From the NCBI GenBank assembly GCA_964437425.1, contig CAYTGO010000038.1, positions 1 through 30,506 on the forward strand: DNA of 30,506 nucleotides, given 5' to 3'. This document shows, piece by piece, positions 15,622-22,812 of this stretch (position 1 is its first letter; the number at the start of each line of letters is the position of its first letter). Under the pieces are notes generated by a model. The model saw nothing but the letters and a program-made list of their open reading frames with translations, was not told where the DNA came from and did no database searches. The position numbers and the translations under genes are program-made. Source of the stretch: Scalindua sp964437425 (GTDB taxonomy: Bacteria; Planctomycetota; Brocadiia; Brocadiales; Scalinduaceae).

Positions 15622-17111
15622 CAGATAATAAAGATTTTAGAGTTTTGTTCATTAACTGCAATACAATGATGGATGTCCTTCTGCCTGTTGGGCTCTCCTT
15701 GATATCGGCATGCCTTAAGGAGAACGGTTTTGGGGTAAAACTGTTCGACACTACCTTTTACAAAACCGCGACTGAAACAGGTGACGAAGCAAGGGCAAAG
15801 AATCTTCAGGTAAAGAAAACAAATCGAGAGGAATTTGGACTGGTATATAAAGATACAGATATGTTTGATGATCTTAGAAAGATGGTAGAAGAGTACAAGC
15901 CGGATATCATTGGATTATCCTGTATAGAATGCACCTACGAACTGGGATTAGAAATGCTGAATAATATAAGACAGTATTATAGCGTTCCCATGATTGTGGG
16001 TGGTATATTTGCCACTTTTGCCCCTGCTGAGATAATTGCTGAAGATTGTGTAGATATGATATGCGTGGGAGAGGGAGAATACGCACTTGTTGAACTTTGC
16101 ACGAAGATTAGAGAAAAACAGGATATAACGTCAACACAAAACATGTGGATTAAGCAAGATGGCAAGATATACAAGAATGGAATCAGAAAGCCTGTCGAAC
16201 TTGACGAGCTGCCGTTTCAGGACTGGACTATATTTGAGCCCAGAAGATTCTACAAGCCTATGGGTGGCAAGATCTCTATGACCGGAACGTTTGAAATGAA
16301 CAGAGGCTGTCCATACAGCTGCCGATTCTGCAGTGATTACGGACTTAATAAACTTTATGCAAACAACGGCGGTTATTATAGAGAAAAAAACATCAAAAAA
16401 CTTATTGACGAGATGAAAGAGAAAAAAGAAAGATATAATCTCGAATTTGCATATCTGGTAGCAGAAAGTTTTCTTACAACTAAACGGGAGAGAATCGCCG
16501 AATTCATAGAACGCTATAAGGAAGTGGATATACCATTCTGGATTGAGGCAAGACCTGAATCAATTAATGAAGAAAATATCAAACTCCTTGAGTCTTCAGG
16601 TTGCGAGGGGATAAGCCTTGGTATCGAAAGCGGTAACATGGAGCTGCGTCGCAATCTTCTTGGCAGGAATATGAACAATGAGACTATATTAAAGGCTTTC
16701 AGTCTTTTAGAGAAGTCCAGTCTCAGGGTAAGCGCTAACAATATTATCGGCTTCCCCACTGAAACCAGGGAGAATATTTTTGAAACTATCGAGTTTAACA
16801 GGAAAATAAATGTACCGAGTGTTATGGTATCACTATACAATCCTTATAAAGGCACTGCCTTGCGCGAATATTGTGATGATGAGGGACTTATGCAAAAAGA
16901 TGCATATGCCGGAGATTACAGGTCAGAGACAGTATTAAACATGCCACAAATTTCCAGGCAGGAACTTCTCAGCCTCCAGAAAACATTCCCTTTATATGTG
17001 AAGTTTCCCAAGAGCGAGTGGCCGAGAATAGAGAAATGCGAAGGCAACGATCAGGAAGCAGAAGCCTTGTATGAAGAATTGTCCATTGAATATACAGAGC
17101 AGTATTTGTAG
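15618..17111 (+). CDS. Cobalamin-binding-type radical SAM enzyme
   Basis: 497 residues. Residues 1-165 form a Rossmann-like B12-binding-type domain (VLLPVGLSLIS, PDIIGLSC, VGGIFATFAP, CVGEGEYALVEL). It lacks an obvious D-x-H-x-x-G base-off motif. The radical SAM core has RGCPYSCRFC with C231, C235 and C238 for the [4Fe-4S] cluster, then GISLGIESGN and the NIIGFPTET strand. This architecture is shared with BchE- and MiaB-type B12 radical SAM proteins that do methylations, cyclisations and ring rearrangements. It overlaps the epimerase-like gene by four bases and precedes the kinase. The reaction is unknown. Confidence 0.88.
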   Translation: MTDNKDFRVLFINCNTMMDVLLPVGLSLISACLKENGFGVKLFDTTFYKTATETGDEARAKNLQVKKTNREEFGLVYKDTDMFDDLRKMVEEYKPDIIGLSCIECTYELGLEMLNNIRQYYSVPMIVGGIFATFAPAEIIAEDCVDMICVGEGEYALVELCTKIREKQDITSTQNMWIKQDGKIYKNGIRKPVELDELPFQDWTIFEPRRFYKPMGGKISMTGTFEMNRGCPYSCRFCSDYGLNKLYANNGGYYREKNIKKLIDEMKEKKERYNLEFAYLVAESFLTTKRERIAEFIERYKEVDIPFWIEARPESINEENIKLLESSGCEGISLGIESGNMELRRNLLGRNMNNETILKAFSLLEKSSLRVSANNIIGFPTETRENIFETIEFNRKINVPSVMVSLYNPYKGTALREYCDDEGLMQKDAYAGDYRSETVLNMPQISRQELLSLQKTFPLYVKFPKSEWPRIEKCEGNDQEAEALYEELSIEYTEQYL

Positions 17112-17145
17112 TGATAGCCGTATTTATTAACGAGTGCAATATCTG

Positions 17146-17190
17146 ATACCAATACTGGTATTACCAATCAATTTGTAAGTGATTGATTGG
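17146..17190. other. Two hairpins in the leader of the kinase gene
   Basis: ATACCA/TGGTAT (17146-17151, 17156-17161, loop ATAC), then CCAATCAAT/ATTGATTGG (17164-17172, 17182-17190, loop nine bases). Both are perfect. They lie between the radical SAM stop and the kinase ATG at 17212. They could be a weak internal terminator, an mRNA-processing site or an operator. Confidence 0.4.
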
Positions 17191-17211
17191 ATAAGAAATT
17201 GGAATATTATT

Positions 17212-18036
17212 ATGAAAAAGATTGGGATAGGACGGACTGCTGAAGTATATGATTATGAGGATGATAAGGTATTGAAACTATTTTATTCTGCTTTCAGTGT
17301 TAAGACCATAGAAGACGAATATCTTATAGCAAAAGGCATTTCTACTACAACCAGTCTTGTGCCCAGGGTATATGATATTGTTCATATTAGAAACCGAACT
17401 GGAATTGTATACGAGAAGATCAAAGGGAAGATGCTATCTGATTATCTTTCAGGGAATATTATAAATACACGCAGAATTATACGCAAATTTGCTCAAACCC
17501 AAAAGAGAATAAATAATACCAGCTCTGAAAATGTCCCAAACCATACAGATAAATTAAGACAGAGAATATCGAGTTCATGTTTATTATCTGATTCTGAGAA
17601 GAAAACAGTTCTAAAATATTTGAGCCTAATAAATAATAATGAAATATGTCACGGTGATTATCATCCTGAGAATGTGTTTGTAGATCAAAACCATGATTTC
17701 AGAGTAATTGATTGGGCAAATATGTTTGTAAGCAATAAATATCTGGACATAGCGAGGACTTATTATTTAATAAAATCAGGAAAATCACTAAATGGTAAAA
17801 CAAAACTAGGGTCATTAATTGAATGGGTTGGAAGGCAGATAATTGCAAAATTCTATTGGGAAGAGGTTAAAGCTGAAAAAGGTATAAAAGAGTATTTCCT
17901 ACCATGCCTTTTTATTATTATCGTAACAAGATATGATGAAAATATAGAACAAGAGAAAGAATTGATTTACAATTATGTTAAGAAGAATAAAGAGAAAATG
18001 CTAAAGGCTATGGATGTAAGAGAAGGAGCGAAGTGA
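17212..18036 (+). CDS. APH-type small-molecule kinase
   Basis: 274 residues from the ATG at 17212; an upstream in-frame TTG falls inside the hairpin and is not favoured. The glycine loop is GIGRTAEVYDYEDDKVLKLF, with the ATP-phosphate Lys in VLKLF. The catalytic loop is CHGDYHPENVFVD and the metal Asp is in VIDWANMF. This is the aminoglycoside phosphotransferase/choline kinase fold. Nothing links it to antibiotic resistance; in such clusters it usually phosphorylates a sugar, alcohol or lipid head group. It is preceded by the two hairpins and followed at 145 bases by the membrane protein gene. Confidence 0.85.
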   Translation: MKKIGIGRTAEVYDYEDDKVLKLFYSAFSVKTIEDEYLIAKGISTTTSLVPRVYDIVHIRNRTGIVYEKIKGKMLSDYLSGNIINTRRIIRKFAQTQKRINNTSSENVPNHTDKLRQRISSSCLLSDSEKKTVLKYLSLINNNEICHGDYHPENVFVDQNHDFRVIDWANMFVSNKYLDIARTYYLIKSGKSLNGKTKLGSLIEWVGRQIIAKFYWEEVKAEKGIKEYFLPCLFIIIVTRYDENIEQEKELIYNYVKKNKEKMLKAMDVREGAK

Positions 18037-18181
18037 CAACGCCGTCTAGAAAAAACGAAGTACACAAATCGAAACTAACTCTTGCCATGTGCAAATCCAT
18101 GTTTTATACTTCGTATCTACCAAAAGCCACCAGTACAATTATCGAATCACTCCCACATTTTTTTGAGTATCCCGGATCTAA

Positions 18182-19192
18182 ATGAATAAAGAAAATAAGA
18201 AAAAGTTCAAAATAATACTTTTGATTGCTGGCTGCGCTATTTTTTTCGTATTAATTTACAAGGTTGGCCCTTCAACTATTTATCACCAGCTGGCTGTTTT
18301 AAAATGGAAGGTTTTGCTTCTGCTCCTGCCATTTTCACTTGTATTTATTTTTGACACACTGGGGTGGAAATATGCCTTTACAAGCTCAAAGATTAGTTTT
18401 AAAGACCTCTTCTTGATAAGACTTGCCGGTGAATCTCTGAACTGGATAATACCATCTGCAAATTTTGCCGGCGAACCAATGAAAGCGTATTTCCTGAAGA
18501 AGCACAATGTGCCGATGGTAGAAGGGATGACTTCCGTTGTTATTTCGAAAACAATATTGATAATATCACAGATAGTCTTTGTAATGATTGGAGTTGTCTT
18601 TCTTCTCTTTAAATTAAATGTATCAGGCCCTCGTTTGATAAGTTCAATAGCAATAATACTGTTGGGGATTCCCATAATAATGTTTATTGTTTTCGCCCAG
18701 AGACAAGGACTCTTTGCTTTCCTGCTGAAGATATTACGTCTGTTCAGAATAAGGATACGTTATATTGAAGAAAGGGAAGAGAAGTTGCTGGAACTTGATA
18801 AAAACATATACCAGTTTTACAGCCATAATAAAAAGAAGGCCTTTTACTCTTTTGTTTATTGCTTTCTTGGCTATATTGCAGGACTAATAGAAACATTCCT
18901 GATTCTTTACTTCCTAAATGTACCCATAGACACTGTCTCTACCTATATCATTGAATCACTCGCAACTGTTGCCAAGGGAATAACTTCCTTTATACCAGGA
19001 AGCGTTGGAGGTCAGGAGGGAGGCATTATCGCAATCTTCGTGAGTTTGAAACTAAGTGCAGGTGTCGCACTGACTTTCGGAATATTGAGACGGTTCAGGG
19101 AATTAGTATGGACTGGTGCCGGGCTGTTCGTTCTGTCAAAACTTGAATGGGCAATTGCCGATTCTGTGCCATCAGAAGGTGATAATCATTAA
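18182..19192 (+). CDS. LPG-synthase-type integral membrane protein
   Basis: 336 residues with about eight hydrophobic helices, of the UPF0104/LPG_synthase_TM family (PF03706-like; TIGR00374 group). Family features include the GESLNWIIPSANFAGEPMKAYFL block and SFIPGSVGGQEGG near the C-terminus. Members include the MprF flippase domain and proteins linked to hopanoid and glycolipid export. Here it may move a lipid-linked product of the upstream genes across the membrane; that is inference. Its stop codon overlaps the DUF3108 gene's stop by four bases, end to end. There is no strong ribosome site at the ATG. Confidence 0.85.
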   Translation: MNKENKKKFKIILLIAGCAIFFVLIYKVGPSTIYHQLAVLKWKVLLLLLPFSLVFIFDTLGWKYAFTSSKISFKDLFLIRLAGESLNWIIPSANFAGEPMKAYFLKKHNVPMVEGMTSVVISKTILIISQIVFVMIGVVFLLFKLNVSGPRLISSIAIILLGIPIIMFIVFAQRQGLFAFLLKILRLFRIRIRYIEEREEKLLELDKNIYQFYSHNKKKAFYSFVYCFLGYIAGLIETFLILYFLNVPIDTVSTYIIESLATVAKGITSFIPGSVGGQEGGIIAIFVSLKLSAGVALTFGILRRFRELVWTGAGLFVLSKLEWAIADSVPSEGDNH

Positions 19193-20058
19193 TTTGTTTT
19201 CTCTTCCAGATTGCCATACAAATCTCCAAACCCAAGGACATTCTTTGCAACAAATCCAATCGGCAGAAGATCATCTGTAAACAGGATTACGACCTTACCA
19301 TCCTTAGAGTTGAAAACTTCCGGGTCAATGCTGATCTCCGCTGCAAAGCTTACAGTAAAATCAGATCCAATCCGTTTATATAAATTGTCAGAGTTTACCG
19401 GGGTGCGGACGTAGATTGTAGAGTCAGAAGTTCTGTCCTTGTAAGCGGTACAAACATTGAACCTGGCCCCATCTTTTATTTCACCATACATTTCACTTCT
19501 GAGGTTATAAAACGCCGAGATTCCGTCGTCACTTACTTTACTTTCAAGTTTAACTTCACGCTCTCTACGAAATTTCCCGTTTCTCCATATCTTGAACTTA
19601 CGCATATTATTTACATAATCGTAGTCTGTAACCTTAACCCTCTCTTTGTCCCCCTTAATCTTCTTTTCATACGTACTCAGTGGTTTCAACCTGTTCATCT
19701 CTTTGTCAAGTATCAGAGTTGTTTTGTAGAAATTGTGTCGGTGGAGAATGCTGTCAATCATGCCTGTTGTTGAGCTATCTATCGTAACTACTATGTTGTT
19801 ACCGTCGCGTAAAGTTTGGAGCTCAACTGTGCCAATTTTATTAAACATCCAGAATCCAACATTATATTTAAGAGACTCGCCAACAAACTTTGTAATATCA
19901 CATTCTGTTTCAGTTCCGTGGAATAAGCCGGTGTGTGTAGTGACAATGTCTTTGCTCACATCTTCTTCAGAACATAAAGTTTCGATTTTGATGAATGATA
20001 TGAATAGTAAGCATATTATGCTGGTAGTAAAACTTAACTTTATTAATGCCTTTGCCAT
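19189..20058 (-). CDS. Exported DUF3108-type protein
   Basis: 289 residues. The N-terminus is a signal peptide (LSFTTSIICLLFISFIKIETLC). The body has GESLKYNVGFWMFNKIGTVELQ at the start of a beta-rich DUF3108-like domain (usual pattern GExLxYxV...G.A.L), then charged strands and a C-terminal DLLPIGFVAKNVLGFGD. The function of the family is unknown; it is found in the envelope of Gram-negative-type cells. It starts 10 bases after the glycosyltransferase-like gene, so the two form an operon. Confidence 0.75.
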   Translation of the reverse strand: MAKALIKLSFTTSIICLLFISFIKIETLCSEEDVSKDIVTTHTGLFHGTETECDITKFVGESLKYNVGFWMFNKIGTVELQTLRDGNNIVVTIDSSTTGMIDSILHRHNFYKTTLILDKEMNRLKPLSTYEKKIKGDKERVKVTDYDYVNNMRKFKIWRNGKFRREREVKLESKVSDDGISAFYNLRSEMYGEIKDGARFNVCTAYKDRTSDSTIYVRTPVNSDNLYKRIGSDFTVSFAAEISIDPEVFNSKDGKVVILFTDDLLPIGFVAKNVLGFGDLYGNLEEKTN

Positions 20059-20068
20059 ATAAATCCTC

Positions 20069-20734
20069 TTATATATTTAAAGATTGCATGGTCTTGTCCG
20101 GTATGTCTGAAGAACCGTCTAGCTTCATTGCCTGAATGTGAGACCGTAGAAATTCCAGATTGTCCGGGGTATCAACATCATACCATGGAGGAAGCACAGA
20201 TAATTGTTTATTTACAACCTGTATCCTTGTCAGAGTCTGGCCAAACACTTTTGATGTGCTCCAGTCAATACCATCAAATATTGCATCGTTCTGCTCTGAA
20301 AGGCCTATAAGATAATAACCACCGTCAAAAGTGGGTCCTATTGCAATAGGTACTTCTTTTAATACGTCAAAGGCTTTTTGAATGTAAGATAATGGAAGGG
20401 TAGGACTGTCTGTGCCTATAATTACTGTTCTTGTTGAGCCTTGATGAAAAGAGTGCTTGAAAGCATTCTTCATTCGCTCACCAAGATTATCCCCTTCCTG
20501 TGGTAAATAATCTACTGATTGCCCACATATACCATGAAATGTTGCTTCCGCATCTGAGGGTGTATATGCAAGAGTTATTCGTTCGCATTTCTGTTTGTGT
20601 GCACTAAATACTATGTCAGCAATAAATGCCTTGTATAATTCTGCAGCCTCTGTGGGAGCAATATGAGGAGTGAGCCTTGTCTTAACCTTACCGGGAATTG
20701 GACTCTTTGCGAAAATAATAAGAGTTGTACTCAT
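20069..20734 (-). CDS. DUF2064 / TIGR04282 glycosyltransferase-like protein
   Basis: 221 residues from the ATG at 20734; the TTG at 20776 is a weaker start because homologues begin near TTLIIFAKSPIPGKVKTRL. That N-terminal motif, plus IIGTDSPTLPLSYI (the DxP/DSP metal site) and GPTFDGGYYLIGL, defines the TIGR04282/DUF2064 group of GT-A-fold transferases. Some members are linked to arsenosugar synthesis, others to unknown glycans. No ArsM or ArsS is near. It is the first gene of the operon with the exported DUF3108 protein, converging on the membrane-protein cluster. Confidence 0.85.
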   Translation of the reverse strand: MSTTLIIFAKSPIPGKVKTRLTPHIAPTEAAELYKAFIADIVFSAHKQKCERITLAYTPSDAEATFHGICGQSVDYLPQEGDNLGERMKNAFKHSFHQGSTRTVIIGTDSPTLPLSYIQKAFDVLKEVPIAIGPTFDGGYYLIGLSEQNDAIFDGIDWSTSKVFGQTLTRIQVVNKQLSVLPPWYDVDTPDNLEFLRSHIQAMKLDGSSDIPDKTMQSLNI

Positions 20735-20830
20735 GTAGAGTGTCTGGCAATCGGTTAATAAAACAATTTTTGTCAATTAACGAAAATGTTATTATTTGTT
20801 CAATATTAAATAATTAGAACATTTCCATAC

Positions 20831-21670
20831 CTATGGAAGTATAGTTTCACTGGCTACACGCATAAGCCCTTCTCTATTCATTGTCGAAGTCAGACTATAC
20901 AGCGTATTGCCATGTTTCCATATAACTACATTATATCCTTTATATTTCCCAAAGTAATATGACCTGCCTTTGTAAAATTCGTGCGGAAACTTATCTATAT
21001 TCATCCCTGAACCGTCTACCATCTCCAATGATATCTTATTCTGGCGGCCCATGAATCCAACATAAGCACTTTTCTTCCCGTCCCGACTGTACTTCTTACA
21101 GCCTAAGAGTTCCATTTCATGCCCATTATATTCAGGAACATCTACAGCAAAGTTAGAACGTTGTGAATCTTCAAAATGCCTTCTTATTTCATTGCGATCT
21201 GAGCTGACAAGATCAAGGCGCATATTGTTGTTGACAAAACTATCGTGACGTTCTGCCGCAACTTTAACAATGGGAGAGTATTCTACTGGTCTGAAGAAAG
21301 CGAGATATGCGGCAAGGCCTATAATAGTCATAGGCAATAAGACAGCCATCGTATATGCAGGCCTTAACGTAAAGAAACCAAATATGCCTTTTCCGTGTGC
21401 CACTACAGGCTCTACAGCAACAGGTTCCGGCTTGCTTCGTTCTTCATTCAACTCCGCCCACTGACTAACGATGCTTTGTAGCACATGTTGAGGTGTTTTG
21501 TGATGCTGCGTCTTTTCTTTTATGACTTTCATCAATGACTGCTCAAACTCAAACTTTTCACAACATTTATGGCACATATCAATATGCTGTCTGATCTTAG
21601 AATAAACCGCATCATCAAGTTCTTTATCCAGGAATTCGTGGAGTTGTTCAATAGCTTCTTTACAAGTCAT
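20831..21670 (-). CDS. Anti-sigma factor with zinc finger (zf-HC2)
   Basis: 279 residues. The N-terminal anti-sigma zinc-binding motif is HIDMCHKC, with H29, C33 and C36. A single membrane helix lies at about 107-127 (TMAVLLPMTIIGLAAYLAFF), so the C-terminal 150 residues face the periplasm and may sense the signal. Its ATG overlaps the sigma stop codon by one base (TAATG), giving tight coupling and the expected stoichiometry. It should hold the sigma factor inactive until an envelope or redox signal arrives. A short hairpin spans its own stop codon. Confidence 0.9.
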   Translation of the reverse strand: MTCKEAIEQLHEFLDKELDDAVYSKIRQHIDMCHKCCEKFEFEQSLMKVIKEKTQHHKTPQHVLQSIVSQWAELNEERSKPEPVAVEPVVAHGKGIFGFFTLRPAYTMAVLLPMTIIGLAAYLAFFRPVEYSPIVKVAAERHDSFVNNNMRLDLVSSDRNEIRRHFEDSQRSNFAVDVPEYNGHEMELLGCKKYSRDGKKSAYVGFMGRQNKISLEMVDGSGMNIDKFPHEFYKGRSYYFGKYKGYNVVIWKHGNTLYSLTSTMNREGLMRVASETILP

Positions 21671-22275
21671 TATATTTCTTTTCCCTCCTGCCTTTCTTTC
21701 AAATAACCTCTTTCATTTGCGTAGTTCCATAATGATTTCTGTAACAATTTCCTTGCTCTGAAAAGTCTAGATTTCACTGTTCCTATCGGACATCCGACAA
21801 TTTCTGATATTTCTCCATAACTGAGATCCTCAATATCCGAATATAAAACAACTTCCCTGAAAGCAAGTGGTAGGCTATTAACCGCATTTTTTACTTCATC
21901 TTCAAGAAACTCATAAACATCAGAAGATTCACCACTTACATAGTCTCCTTCTTTTTTAGCAGTTTTAATTTTGTTGAATAGATAAAAATCTTCAACCTCA
22001 TCATAATGAACCGATTTAGGTTCTTTAATCTTCTTTCTAAACGTATTAATAAAGGTGTTTCGTAATATCTTGAACAACCACGCCTTTAAGTTGGAACCAT
22101 CCTTAAACGTATGTGAAAACCTGTGTACCTTAAGATATGTCTCTTGAACGAGATCTTCAGCCGCTTCCCGGTTTCCAGTCATCCGCATTCCAAAGTTGAA
22201 GAGCGAATCTATGTGTTCAAGTGCAGCAGCCTCAAACTCCTTAATTTTACTTTCCTGGTTGTCAAAGTCTTTCAT
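21670..22275 (-). CDS. ECF RNA polymerase sigma factor
   Basis: 201 residues. Sigma region 2 (about 21-85) has AEDLVQETYLKVHRF and NLKAWLFKILRNTFINTFR. Region 4 (about 130-183) has LPLAFREVVLYSDIEDLSYGEISEIVGCPIGTVKSRLFRAR, a clear helix-turn-helix. Regions 1 and 3 are absent, as in ECF (sigma-70 group 4) factors. A charged linker of about 45 residues joins the two. The anti-sigma gene follows with a TAATG overlap. A GGAACC element sits 35 bases upstream of the start and may be an autoregulated promoter. Confidence 0.93.
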   Translation of the reverse strand: MKDFDNQESKIKEFEAAALEHIDSLFNFGMRMTGNREAAEDLVQETYLKVHRFSHTFKDGSNLKAWLFKILRNTFINTFRKKIKEPKSVHYDEVEDFYLFNKIKTAKKEGDYVSGESSDVYEFLEDEVKNAVNSLPLAFREVVLYSDIEDLSYGEISEIVGCPIGTVKSRLFRARKLLQKSLWNYANERGYLKERQEGKEI

Positions 22276-22286
22276 ACATCACCGTT

Positions 22287-22315
22287 TATAACAGCTTATT
22301 AAACAAAAAGGTTCC
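22287..22315 (-). promoter_or_regulatory. Possible autoregulated ECF promoter
   Basis: On the minus strand GGAACC (22315-22310) resembles the ECF -35 consensus GGAACT. A GTTATA element (22292-22287) lies 17 bases downstream. The implied transcript would have a very short leader, only a few bases to the ATG at 22275. The call rests on one hexamer. Confidence 0.3.
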
Positions 22316-22812
22316 TGTTTTGGTATTTCATTCTGATTTTTTTTCAATATTAATCGTTATCGTAAAGAAATGCGTACAAACGACTATTGAGCCAACCAGT
22401 CATGACTGATATCTCAAGTATTTAATACAACAGCCGATTGCCATATTAATGAAAGTTGCTCATTATCCAAGGCAGAACTTTCGTCCATATTATTAGAGAC
22501 AGGGGAAAAGGCAAGAAAAATATTAAAGAATATTACCTCTATGAAATGCTGAAATATCGTCCTTTTCTATTTAATTCAGACTTCAAGATAACTCTGTATA
22601 GAATAACAACATAACACCTGTATAGCTAAAATTTTGTTTACTTTTTTGATAAATACATTATATTTGACTGCTTCAGCAATATTAGAAATACTTTCGCTCT
22701 CTTCTGATAATAGATGAGAGCTTTATCATATTTAAATTTAACAATTTTTTTATAATCAACAATTAATACATTGTAATTAGTTTTCAAGCTAAGCTAGTTC
22801 GAGGAGATACTT
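22316..22812. other. Divergent intergenic region before por
   Basis: About 500 bases, AT-rich, no ORF worth calling. It holds a perfect 12-base palindrome CAGTCATGACTG (22397-22408) and, nearer the por gene, a possible promoter TTGACT (22664-22669) with AATACT 17 bases downstream (22687-22692). The leader would then be about 110-115 bases long. No riboswitch or small RNA is recognised. Confidence 0.4.

Noticed and set aside
15618..17111. A ladderane or hopanoid biosynthesis cluster around the radical SAM gene
   Set aside because: No fatty acid synthase, squalene cyclase or other hopanoid gene is present, so the radical SAM enzyme alone does not support it.
17212..18036. Antibiotic resistance phosphotransferase
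   Set aside because: The APH fold alone does not show this; the setting is a biosynthetic-type cluster with no resistance context.
18055..18114. 8-bp inverted repeat ACGAAGTA/TACTTCGT between the kinase and membrane-protein genes
   Set aside because: The 44-base loop makes it weak, and such short repeats are expected by chance in a gap of this size.
20069..20734. Arsenosugar biosynthesis operon
   Set aside because: The DUF2064 family name suggests it, but no ArsM methyltransferase or ArsS is nearby.
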